Shown: positions 57,284-64,000 of the stretch, one piece after another
Layout: every line of letters begins with the position of its first letter
How positions within the stretch are numbered: position 1 is the stretch's first letter
Source of the DNA: Collinsella aerofaciens
Lineage (GTDB): Bacteria > Actinomycetota > Coriobacteriia > Coriobacteriales > Coriobacteriaceae
Reading direction: 5' to 3'
Assembly: GCF_015548375.1 (NCBI RefSeq)
Contig: NZ_JADMWW010000014.1
Location: 1 to 64,000 of the forward strand
Length of the DNA stretch: 64,000 nucleotides
The notes under the pieces: model-generated
Seen by the model: only the letters and a program-made list of their open reading frames with translations
Database searches by the model: none
What the model was told of the DNA's origin: nothing
Made by a program: the position numbers and the translations under genes

Positions 57284-57452
57284 CTGCGGCGGTGCCACGG
57301 CCCTCTCGCACGTCAACGATGCCGGTTTTTGGATGTGCTTCTCGTTCCTGGAGATTGACGAGAAGACCACCCTCAAGTCCTGGACCGTTATGGAGACTCT
57401 CATCGGCCTTTCGGGTCTTGCCTGCGCCCTGGTGATTTCGTTCTTCGCCTAG
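57279..57452 (+). pseudogene. GntP-family gluconate permease remnant (C-terminus only)
   Basis: The last 57 codons of a GntP permease survive: AICGGATALSHVNDAGFW, then SWTVMETLIGLSGLACALVISFFA and a stop. The HVNDAGFW and KSWTVMET motifs are diagnostic of this carrier family. Everything before residue AIC is missing, and the junction falls on the truncated GntR gene. Confidence 0.8.
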
Positions 57453-57476
57453 TTCGCGTGGCTAAGCATCTTTTGC

Positions 57477-57493
57477 CGAGCGCATCGCTCGGT
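57477..57493. terminator. Small stem-loop between the gntP remnant and the dehydratase
   Basis: CCGAGCG-CAT-CGCTCGG hairpin without a T-run. It probably once followed the permease gene. Confidence 0.35.
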
Positions 57494-57524
57494 ACCCATT
57501 TACACCTGATTCATTAACCAACGA

Positions 57525-57535
57525 TTGGTACAACC
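57525..57535. promoter_or_regulatory. Possible GntR-type operator before the dehydratase
   Basis: TTGGTACAACC is a near-palindrome like those bound by FadR/UxuR-type regulators, 26 bases before the dehydratase start. Its presumed regulator is the truncated neighbour. Confidence 0.3.
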
Positions 57536-57560
57536 GTTCAAATCAAAAGAGGAGAGCATC

Positions 57561-59339
57561 ATGGACGAGAAGACCAAGGCACAGATTCAGCAGGAGGCAG
57601 CCGACCTGGTTGCCAAGCTGCAGCCGCGTTCCGGCAAGTTCCGCACCATCAGCCCCGAGATGGACCCGCTGCGTCTGGGCTCTGGCTGGTCCATCGAGGA
57701 TCTGGACAAGCCGCAGGTCATTATCGAGTCGACGTTCGGCGACTCGCATCCGGGTTCTGCCGGCCTGTTTGAGTTGGTCGAGGAGGTCCGTGCCGGCGTT
57801 GCCGAGGCTGGCGGTCATGGTGCCCGTTACTTCTGCACCGATATCTGCGACGGCGAGGCCCAGGGCCACGACGGCATCAACTACTCGCTGCCCAGTCGCG
57901 ACATGATCGCCAACATGATCGAGATTCATGCCAAGGCCACCCCGTTCGACGCCGGCGTCTTTGTTGCCAGCTGCGATAAGGGCCTGCCTGCGAACCTTAT
58001 GGCCATGGGCCGCATCAACATCCCCTCCATCGTCGTTACCGGCGGTGTCATGGATGCCGGTCCCGATCTGTTGACCCTGGAGCAGCTCGGCGCCATCTCG
58101 GCCCGCTATGAGCGCGGCGAGATTTCCCGCGAGGAGCTCGAGTTTGCCAAGCACAACGCATGCCCCAGCTGCGGCGCCTGCTCCTTTATGGGCACCGCCT
58201 CGACCATGCAGGTTACCGCCGAGGCCCTGGGCCTTATGCTCCCCGGTACCGCCCTGCTGCCCGCAACTAGCTCCGACCTGCGCGAGTTTGCCCGCGAGGC
58301 CGGCCGTCAGTCCGTGTGGCTCTCCGAGCACAACCTGTGCCCGCGCGACATCGTGACCAAGGAGTCCTTCGAGAACCTCATCATGGTCCACGGCGCCATC
58401 TCCGGTTCCACCAACTCGCTGCTGCACATCCCCGCGATTGCCCGCGAGTTTGGCATCGAGATGTCCGCCGACGATTTCGATCGCCTGCACCGTGGCGCCC
58501 ACTACCTGCTCAACGTTCGCCCCGCAGGCGAGTGGCCGGCGCAGTTCTTCTACTATGCAGGCGGCGTGCCGCGCATTATGGAGGAGATCAAGTCGATGCT
58601 CCACCTCGACGTTATGACCGTCACCGGCAAGACTCTCGGCGAGAACCTCGAGGACCTCAAGAACAACGGTTACTACGAGAAGTGCGGTCGTTACCTTGAG
58701 AAGTGGAATCTCAAGCGCGAGGACATCATCCGTCCGTTTGACCAGGCCTTCGGCACCGACGGTTCCATCGCCATCCTCCACGGCAATCTTGCTCCCGAGG
58801 GCGCGGTCGTCAAGCACACCGTCGTTCCGCGCGAGATGTTCCAGGCTACGCTCAAGGCCCGTCCGTTCGACTGCGAGGAGGACGCCATTCACGCCGTCCT
58901 GACGCACGAGGTCAAGCCCGGCGATGCCGTTATCATTCGCTATGAGGGCCCCAAGGGTTCCGGAATGCCCGAGATGTTCTACACCACCGAAGCTATCGTC
59001 AGCGATCCCGAGCTGGGTGCGAGCATTGCCCTTATCACCGATGGCCGCTTCTCCGGCGCCTCCAAGGGCCCGGCTATCGGTCACGTTTCGCCCGAGGCTG
59101 CCGTGGGCGGCCCGATTGCCCTGATCGAGGAGGGCGACCTTATCCAGATCAACATCCCCGAGCGCTCGCTGTCCATCGTGGGCATCGCCGGCAAGGAGAT
59201 GGAGCCGGCCGAGATCGATGCCGTCCTGGCCGAGCGCCGAGCCGCTTGGAAGCCCAAGGCTAATCGCTATACCTCCGGCACGCTCAAGTTCTTTACCGAG
59301 CATGCAGTTTCCGCCATTCAGGGTGGCTACATGGAGTAG
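57561..59339 (+). CDS. IlvD/Edd-family dehydratase, probably sugar-acid dehydratase
   Basis: 592 aa. Fe-S cysteines are in FVASCDKGLPA, and the CPSCGAC motif, FCTDICDGEAQGHDGINYSLPSRD and ALITDGRFSGASKGPAIGHVSPEAA mark the IlvD/Edd family. It removes water from dihydroxy acids to give 2-keto acids. True IlvD, 6-phosphogluconate dehydratase and aldonate dehydratases are hard to separate by eye. The flanking gntR and gntP remnants favour a sugar acid (gluconate, xylonate or galactonate) as substrate. No other branched-chain synthesis gene is near. The ATG at 57561 follows GAGGAGAG. Confidence 0.82.
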   Translation: MDEKTKAQIQQEAADLVAKLQPRSGKFRTISPEMDPLRLGSGWSIEDLDKPQVIIESTFGDSHPGSAGLFELVEEVRAGVAEAGGHGARYFCTDICDGEAQGHDGINYSLPSRDMIANMIEIHAKATPFDAGVFVASCDKGLPANLMAMGRINIPSIVVTGGVMDAGPDLLTLEQLGAISARYERGEISREELEFAKHNACPSCGACSFMGTASTMQVTAEALGLMLPGTALLPATSSDLREFAREAGRQSVWLSEHNLCPRDIVTKESFENLIMVHGAISGSTNSLLHIPAIAREFGIEMSADDFDRLHRGAHYLLNVRPAGEWPAQFFYYAGGVPRIMEEIKSMLHLDVMTVTGKTLGENLEDLKNNGYYEKCGRYLEKWNLKREDIIRPFDQAFGTDGSIAILHGNLAPEGAVVKHTVVPREMFQATLKARPFDCEEDAIHAVLTHEVKPGDAVIIRYEGPKGSGMPEMFYTTEAIVSDPELGASIALITDGRFSGASKGPAIGHVSPEAAVGGPIALIEEGDLIQINIPERSLSIVGIAGKEMEPAEIDAVLAERRAAWKPKANRYTSGTLKFFTEHAVSAIQGGYME

Positions 59340-59465
59340 CGCCCATGCGCATCAAATATCTCCTCTCATAGATGTGCGGCACAAAGAGCCCCGAGCCACG
59401 TCACCGGGGCGCGTTGTTCAGCGCCGCCGGGGCGCTCCACTCAAACGACAAGAGACGTCTTACGC

Positions 59466-59507
59466 AAGCGCCCGCGTCCGTGGATAAAACCACGGGCGTG
59501 GGCGCTT
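59466..59507. terminator. 18-bp hairpin between the dehydratase and the ArsC-like gene
   Basis: AAGCGCCCGCGTCCGTGG pairs with CCACGGGCGTGGGCGCTT along 18 bases including two G-U wobbles, loop ATAAAA. It lies between convergent genes and lacks a T-run. Confidence 0.6.
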
Positions 59508-59526
59508 CACTTTATTCCCAGCCGCT

Positions 59527-59868
59527 TTATTCCCAGCCCTTCCACACGTCAGGCTCGTAGCCAACGGTTGCCTGGCGGCCGTTGCGAACGATGGGCTCAC
59601 GAAGAATCTGCTGGTTATCGAGCACCTTTTCGAACTTCTGGTCGGCAGCAAGATACTGTACGAGCGCAACCGTGTCGGCATCTTTCGCCTTTGGATCGAT
59701 CACAGCGTCGATCCCGCCGACGGCGCGCGCCACGCTTTCGAGCTCGCCTTTGCTCATCCCCTTTTCCTTCAAGTCGATGAACTGGAACTTCACACGACGT
59801 TCCTTGAAATAGCGCTGCGCCTTCTTAGTATCGAAGCTTTTCTTCGTGCCGAATATCTGGATGTTCAT
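59527..59868 (-). CDS. ArsC/Spx-family thioredoxin-fold protein without active-site cysteine
   Basis: 113 aa. The fold pattern of the ArsC/Spx/YffB group is clear: MNIQIFGTKKSFDTKKAQRYFKERRVKFQFIDL, then the LREPIVRNGRQATVGY region. Where true arsenate reductases and Spx have C or CxxC after the first strand, this protein has KKSFDTKK, and no cysteine occurs anywhere. It cannot reduce arsenate by the known mechanism. A role in binding RNA polymerase (as Spx) or another partner is only a guess. Confidence 0.8.
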   Translation of the reverse strand: MNIQIFGTKKSFDTKKAQRYFKERRVKFQFIDLKEKGMSKGELESVARAVGGIDAVIDPKAKDADTVALVQYLAADQKFEKVLDNQQILREPIVRNGRQATVGYEPDVWKGWE

Positions 59869-60388
59869 ACGTACCGCCTTCGCTCAATTCTCGTCCGTCC
59901 ATGATGCGACAAGGGAGCCGAGCAAAAACAGAGCAGGCGGAGATGGAGGAGGACGGCGACCGACCGTCGGCAAGAGTCGGCCGGATCGGACTGGCGCCCA
60001 GCGCGCGCCGGCGACACGCTCGCAGCTGCACACATAGCCGATGTACAAGCTCGCCGCGGCGTTCCCTCGCCCCGCGGTGTGGCGATAGAGAAGCACGCCA
60101 CCCGTCAACGATGGCGCCTCGGTGAAGAAAATCAACGTCTGGGTTACATCCCTTGAAAGGGGCGAAGACGGCTGCTAGAATACCTCCCCGCTATGAAGGA
60201 TTTGACCAAAGCATACATCGCAATTCGGCGGCCCCTGGTATACGGGGCCTCTCCTGTTGTTCCCCAAGTGCGCTCTGAGCAGCCGCTTTCTTCCTGTCGT
60301 ATCTGATGCACGCATAGCACGTGCATGTTATTTCGCCCGTGGGCCGGCGCGCCTTCGGCGAAGAATCGAATAGATACGAAGGAAGCTT
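59869..60388. other. Long intergenic region before the DHA2 exporter
   Basis: No convincing gene was found in these 520 bases. Two palindromes stand out: GGCCCC-TGGTATAC-GGGGCC at 60230-60249, and ATGCACG-CATAGCA-CGTGCAT at 60306-60326. The second is placed 60-80 bases before the exporter start, where an operator would be expected. Confidence 0.45.
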
Positions 60389-61828
60389 ATGTCTGATAAT
60401 TGTACGGTCGCGCCCGCCAATGGGCGCATTACCGGTACCCAGATCCGCATCGTCGCGGTCGTCGTCCTGGGTGCCTTCTTGGCGCTACTGAACCAAACGG
60501 TGATGTCGCCTGCGCTGCCGGTCATCATGTCCGATTTCGCCATCGATGCCTCGACTGCCCAGTGGATCATGTCCATATACCCGCTGGTGAGCGGCATCAT
60601 GGTCCCCGTTTCGGCGTTCCTTATCGACAAGTTCAGCACCCGCGCGCTATTCTTCGGGGCGACGCTGGTGTTCGCGCTGGGCACGCTGCTGTGCGCCGCA
60701 GCCCCTGATTTCCTGTTCCTCATCATCGGTCGCGTGTTGCAAGCGGCGGGCTCAGGCGTGCTCATGCCGCTTGTCTCGGTGGTTCCCATGCTGGTATTCC
60801 CCGTCGAGAAACGAGGAACGGCTATGGGCATGGCGGGCATCGTCATGTCGGCGGGTCCCGCGGTCGGCCCCGTCGTAGGCGGCGCGGTGATCGACACGTA
60901 CGGCTGGCGCACCATGATCGGCGCCATCGTCCCCCTCGCAATTCTCGTGCTGGTGCTGGGCGTGTTCATGCTGAAAAACGTGGGCGAGCTGAAGAACCCC
61001 AAGCTCGACCTGCCCTCGGTCGTCCTCTCCACCATCGCCTTCGGCGGACTTCTCTACGGGTTCTCGAGCGCCTCGTCGATGGGTTGGGGCAACCCCGTGG
61101 TGCTCGGCTCGATCGTCGCGGGTGTCGTGTGCTTGGTGCTGTTCGTCGTACGCCAGGGCAAAATCGAGGACCCGCTGCTTCAACTGGGCACGCTCAAGAC
61201 GCGCGAGTTCCGCGTGGCCGCCATCATCGTCACGCTCATCAACGCCGCTTGCCTGGTCACCAACACGCTGTTGCCGTTGCTGCTGCAAACCTCGCTTGGC
61301 GCTTCGGCCTTCGAAACCGGCATGGCCATGCTTCCCGCCGCGGCGGTGGGCATCATCATCAGCCCTATCTCCGGCGTGGTGTTCGACAAGTTCGGTCCGC
61401 GTGCCATCTCGATCGTCGGCCTGGCCCTCATGACCGGCGCCCTGTTCCTGCTCTCGCTTTCGACGGTAAACACGCCCATCTTGGTGGTTGCGCTGTTCTG
61501 CATGCTGCAGTCCGCCGGCCAGTCGCTCGCGAACATGCCGGTGAACACATGGGGTGTCAATGCCTTGAAAAATGACATGATCGCCCACGGCAACGCCATC
61601 GCGAACACCGGCCGCCAGGTCGCCGGCGGTTTGTGCACGGCGCTCATCATCACGGTCATGACAAGCGTCACCGCGTCGGCCGGCGTCGATGCGAGCATCC
61701 AAGTAGCCACCGCCGTGGGCGCGGGCGTCGCTTACAAGGTGTGCGCGGCAATCGGCCTCGTTTCCCTTATCTGCGCCATATTCAGCGTGCGCACCAAGAA
61801 AACCGCACCGAAAACGAAGGAGGCATAA
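60389..61828 (+). CDS. DHA2-family MFS multidrug exporter (EmrB/QacA type)
   Basis: 479 aa with about fourteen helices. Motif A/D elements include LNQTVMSPALPVIMSDF, STAQWIMSIYPLVSGIMVPVSAF and the motif C GPAVGPVVGGAVIDTYGWR of proton-drug antiporters. It exports drugs, bile-type compounds or other amphiphiles using the proton gradient. GAAGGAAG precedes the start. The CBS-protein gene follows after three bases, forming an operon. Confidence 0.86.
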   Translation: MSDNCTVAPANGRITGTQIRIVAVVVLGAFLALLNQTVMSPALPVIMSDFAIDASTAQWIMSIYPLVSGIMVPVSAFLIDKFSTRALFFGATLVFALGTLLCAAAPDFLFLIIGRVLQAAGSGVLMPLVSVVPMLVFPVEKRGTAMGMAGIVMSAGPAVGPVVGGAVIDTYGWRTMIGAIVPLAILVLVLGVFMLKNVGELKNPKLDLPSVVLSTIAFGGLLYGFSSASSMGWGNPVVLGSIVAGVVCLVLFVVRQGKIEDPLLQLGTLKTREFRVAAIIVTLINAACLVTNTLLPLLLQTSLGASAFETGMAMLPAAAVGIIISPISGVVFDKFGPRAISIVGLALMTGALFLLSLSTVNTPILVVALFCMLQSAGQSLANMPVNTWGVNALKNDMIAHGNAIANTGRQVAGGLCTALIITVMTSVTASAGVDASIQVATAVGAGVAYKVCAAIGLVSLICAIFSVRTKKTAPKTKEA

Positions 61829-61831
61829 GCG

Positions 61832-62338
61832 ATGTCCGAGATTCTGTCCGAGCGCATCCCGCTCGAGCTCGAGGGGACGCCCGTTTCGAGCATCATGATT
61901 GAAGAGCCGTTCACCTGCACGCAGGATTGCACGATTTCCGACGTGGTGCGCATGCTCGCCGAAAACGAGGTGAGCAGCATGCCCGTAATCGATGAGCGCA
62001 ACCAGGTGGTCGGGTTCATCTCCGACGGCGATGTCATGGGAGCCATCGCGCAGCATCGCGCTCACACCATCTTCACGGGCGGCGACGCGTCCATGCTGTA
62101 CTTCGACGATCAGAGCCTTGAGCAGCGCATCGAAGACCTGAAGGATCGCTGCGTCATGGATTTCGCGACGCGCCAGGTAGTGTGTGCCCGTCCCGAGCAG
62201 AGCATCGCCCGCGTCGCCGCGCTGCTGGCGAAGAAGAAGTTCAAGAAGCTTCCTGTGGTTGATGACGAGGGCAAACTCGTGGGGGTCATCCGCCGCTCCG
62301 CCATCACCAAATACATCTTCGGCATCCTTTTCCAATAG
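61832..62338 (+). CDS. Tandem CBS-domain protein
   Basis: 168 aa with two CBS motifs: MIEEPFTCTQDCTISDVVRMLAENEVSSMPVIDERNQVVGFISDGDV and ARPEQSIARVAALLAKKKFKKLPVVDDEGKLVGVIRRSAI. Such pairs bind adenine nucleotides (AMP, ATP, c-di-AMP) and regulate partners. Three bases from the exporter's stop codon, it is co-translated with it; a direct regulatory role on the exporter is possible but unproven. Confidence 0.85.
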   Translation: MSEILSERIPLELEGTPVSSIMIEEPFTCTQDCTISDVVRMLAENEVSSMPVIDERNQVVGFISDGDVMGAIAQHRAHTIFTGGDASMLYFDDQSLEQRIEDLKDRCVMDFATRQVVCARPEQSIARVAALLAKKKFKKLPVVDDEGKLVGVIRRSAITKYIFGILFQ

Positions 62339-62512
62339 GGGCAGGTCGCACTTGAGGCGAACATCTCGAGGCATCGAGCCAGCAACTGGACCAGACAACC
62401 TTGACACGCACGCGCTTTCCCTCGATGCTTCGGTAAGGGGAGCTGCGAAAATCGCAGCACGGGTGATCGGCGCCGCGCCCCCGAAGGCAAAAGCGAACAC
62501 GGGAGCGATACG

Positions 62513-62821
62513 ATGGGAAAAGTCCTGGACGAAGATTTGGTTTATGAGATTCTCTCCGTCGTGGCAGAGATTCCGGCGGGATGCGTCGCCTCGTACGGTC
62601 AGATAGCGCGCCTCATCGGCAGGGAGAAAAACTCTCGCCTGGTCGGAGCGGTGCTGAGCGAGGCGGACCGCTACGGCGATTATCCCTGCCACCGCGTCGT
62701 CAACCACGCGGGACGCCTCGCGCCAAACTTCCCCGACCAGCGAGCACTACTGACGGAGGAAGGAGTCGCCTTCCGAGACAACGGCTGCGTCGACATGAAA
62801 AAGCACCAGTGGAACGAGTAG
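62513..62821 (+). CDS. MGMT-like protein (6-O-methylguanine DNA methyltransferase C-terminal domain)
   Basis: 102 aa, the DNA-binding domain only. IPAGCVASYGQIARLIG is the helix-turn-helix and DYPCHRVVNHAGRL the active site with the acceptor Cys59 retained. Alkyltransferase-like proteins of this length commonly have PWHR instead of PCHR. It may therefore still accept alkyl groups or act as a damage-flagging protein. A TTGACA at 62401 is a possible -35. Bases 62339-62512 hold nothing else clear. Confidence 0.82.
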   Translation: MGKVLDEDLVYEILSVVAEIPAGCVASYGQIARLIGREKNSRLVGAVLSEADRYGDYPCHRVVNHAGRLAPNFPDQRALLTEEGVAFRDNGCVDMKKHQWNE

Positions 62822-63044
62822 CCAGGCAGCGTAGCGTCGAAAGGAGCGACGCCACGGGGAACGACCTGCGCCCCGCCGCCGGACAACCTATGGCAAAGTG
62901 ACACGTCCCACAAAGAGCGGCGCACCAGTACGAGACACGACCGCGACGTAAAAAGACCCTATGATACTCGTAAGCATCTATCTGATTGCCCGCCTCGAGG
63001 TACCCAAAGAACGAGAGATGCCGAAACCCCTAGACAAAGAAAAA
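62822..63044. other. Non-coding stretch before the tRNA remnant
   Basis: No gene with a ribosome binding site and recognisable product is seen. It separates the MGMT-like gene from the tRNA remnant and its terminator. Confidence 0.5.
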
Positions 63045-63072
63045 GGTCGGGAGCTTGTATGCTTCCGACCTG
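63045..63072 (-). terminator. Terminator of the tRNA locus
   Basis: On the minus strand GGTCGGAAGC pairs with GCTCCCGACC (one G-U pair), followed by TTTTT. It sits just beyond the CCA end of the tRNA fragment, as expected for the native gene. Confidence 0.8.
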
Positions 63073-63080
63073 AAGTTTCA

Positions 63081-63125
63081 TGGTCGCGGGGGGCGGATTT
63101 GAACCACCGACCTTCGGGTTATGAG
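63081..63125 (-). other. tRNA-Met(CAU) 3' portion, likely attachment site
   Basis: Minus strand: anticodon loop CTCATAACCC, variable loop, T arm (GGTGG-TTCAAAT-CCGCC), acceptor strand CCCCGCG, A and encoded CCA. The 5' strand of the anticodon stem, D arm and 5' acceptor are absent; upstream sequence does not fold as a tRNA. An intact tRNA is not present in the window. The cut within the anticodon arm and the nearby integrase are typical of an integration junction. Confidence 0.8.
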
Positions 63126-63154
63126 GTCGCTACGACGTTGTTTCATTCAGACAT

Positions 63155-63254
63155 TTCGACCCAAATTGAAGTCAATATAACTCCAGGTCATTTGATGTTT
63201 TCATAGATTTACGAAAGAAAAGTACGCGGAATAATTCGACCCAAATTCGACCCA
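63155..63254. repeat. TTCGACCCAAATT direct repeats beside the att site
   Basis: TTCGACCCAAATT occurs at 63155-63167 and 63235-63247, followed at 63246 by a third partial copy TTCGACCCA. They lie between the tRNA remnant and the integrase gene, where integrase arm-type sites occur. Confidence 0.5.
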
Positions 63255-63281
63255 CAACGAGCTTGAAAGCGGTCAGGCGGA

Positions 63282-63333
63282 GCATTACCCTTGGGGTGTG
63301 ACCCCACGCAGGGCCCACCACCAAGGGTAATGC
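63282..63333. repeat. 13-bp inverted repeat upstream of the integrase
   Basis: GCATTACCCTTGG (63282-63294) pairs perfectly with CCAAGGGTAATGC (63321-63333). A terminator or regulatory hairpin of the mobile element. Confidence 0.5.
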
Positions 63334-63406
63334 CCACCCGCCCCAGCCCTTTGTGCCATTCCGCGCAACCGAGCGCGATTCTCAGGCACTTCAGGCAAGG
63401 AACACG

Positions 63407-64000
63407 ATGAACGACCGACCTCTCGTCATAGGCAAAGGAACGAAGCAACGCCGCGACAAATACACGTGGCGCTACCGTCACAGCCTCGGCAAGGATCCGG
63501 TCACGGGCAAATACCGCTATTCGCCGTGGCAGACCATACATACCACCAAAAGCCGAGAGGTCGACGCCGCACTCGAAGCCTACAAGGCAGAACTCAACAG
63601 CGGCACCTACGTCCAAAAATCGAGGGACACCGTCGGCTCGTACGCAAAAAAGTTCCACGACAACCGCGAAGGAACCATCACGCCGCTCGCCTACTCGACA
63701 TCCTACTCAATCGAGAACCGGACGCGCACATCACATGCGTGATGCTCATGCTCGACACCGACATGAGAAGGGCAGAAGCCCTCGGGATGACGTGGTCCGA
63801 TGTCTCCGTCGAGAACAGAAGCATCCTCATTGAGCAGCAGTTCGCGGCCGATCGAAGCGTTCGCTCGCCCAAAAGCAAGAAAAGCGTGCGGAGGATCTCG
63901 ATAAGCGAGACGCTGACGTCGTATCTCGAATTCTGGAAAAAGGAGCAGGCCCGCGAAATGGAAGCCTTCGGCCTGGAACAAGTCAAAGGCACTCCGCTCG
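63407..64000 (+). pseudogene. Tyrosine recombinase (integrase) with internal deletion and frameshift, cut by window end
   Basis: From the ATG at 63407 (AAGGAA upstream) the frame encodes the N-terminal arm-binding region (YTWRYRHSLGKDPVTGKYRYSPWQ) to about TPLAY near 63693. The remainder of that frame, to 63742, is unrelated. From about 63688, shifted by one frame, the catalytic domain resumes: LLDILLNREPDAHITCVMLMLDTDMRRAEALGMTW with the first catalytic arginine, then ILIEQQFAADRSVRSPKSKKSVRR, running off the window. The core-binding domain of about 100 residues is missing between them. It was the integrase of an element inserted at the tRNA-Met gene and is now inactive. Confidence 0.8.

Noticed and set aside
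57561-59339. Branched-chain amino acid gene ilvD
   Set aside because: The family match alone cannot distinguish IlvD. Context with gntR and gntP remnants favours a sugar acid, so the symbol was left empty.
63081-63160. Complete tRNA-Met gene
   Set aside because: Sequence 5' of the anticodon loop does not supply the anticodon-stem partner, D arm or 5' acceptor, so only the 3' portion is present.

Overview
The window is 64 kb of high-GC DNA, apart from AT-richer intergenic stretches. It is most consistent with an anaerobic gut coriobacterium, most likely Collinsella or a close relative. This is inferred from gene content (nickel-dependent lactate racemase genes, tandem FeoA with FeoB, KdpFABC, a sugar-acid dehydratase, paired YhgE/Pip proteins, a bai-type flavin/Fe-S reductase) and from codon style; no rRNA or other marker is present to prove it. 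Genes are densely packed, mostly with clear AGGAGG-type ribosome binding sites.

Layout. 0.1-2.7 kb: a TM2-domain membrane protein and a D,D-carboxypeptidase. 2.8-8.0 kb: a VanR/VanS-like two-component system, an orphan PstB ATPase and a PhoB/PhoR-like pair. 8.2-10.3 kb: a CpsC-CpsD-CpsB tyrosine phospho-regulatory module. 10.3-13.0 kb: a GNAT acetyltransferase and HtpG. 13.3-18.3 kb: two tandem YhgE/Pip proteins. 18.5-26.9 kb: a DMT exporter, an M20 amidohydrolase, an OxlT-like MFS carrier, HisS and PEP carboxylase. 27.8-32.4 kb: a lactate racemization locus, with larA-larD facing a larB-larC1-tetR operon. 32.5-35.2 kb: SerB and AspS. 35.5-41.9 kb: a LacI repressor facing away from lacZ, an EbgC-like protein and an amino-acid permease, with three LacI-type operators. 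42.4-46.2 kb: an HPr-like protein and feoA-feoA-feoB with a Cys-rich membrane peptide. 46.3-54.6 kb: kdpED divergent from kdpFABC. 54.9-59.3 kb: an OYE-type Fe-S flavoenzyme, the fused remnants of a GntR regulator and a GntP permease, and an IlvD/Edd dehydratase. 59.5-62.8 kb: a cysteine-less ArsC-like protein, a DHA2 exporter with a CBS protein, and an MGMT-like protein. 63.0-64.0 kb: the 3' part of a tRNA-Met(CAU) gene followed by a broken tyrosine integrase, which looks like the edge of an integrated element.

Physiology. The genes suggest a sugar- and amino-acid-fermenting anaerobe that handles lactate isomers, lactose or galactosides, ferrous iron and low potassium, with phosphate and cell-wall stress sensing.

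The most unusual content is not protein coding. (i) Two hairpins of 125 and 127 nt flank larA-larD. Their stems differ, but they share an internal module with a compensatory base change. (ii) Near-identical 75-bp hairpin repeats in direct orientation bracket the whole kdp locus. (iii) Three hairpins with different 16-bp stems sit at a 61-62 nt period between aspS and lacI. (iv) A 220-bp element with 37-bp imperfect terminal inverted repeats (MITE-like) precedes the HPr-like gene. Genetic erosion is visible at the gntR/gntP junction and in the integrase. All calls come from reading the sequence; no database search was run.
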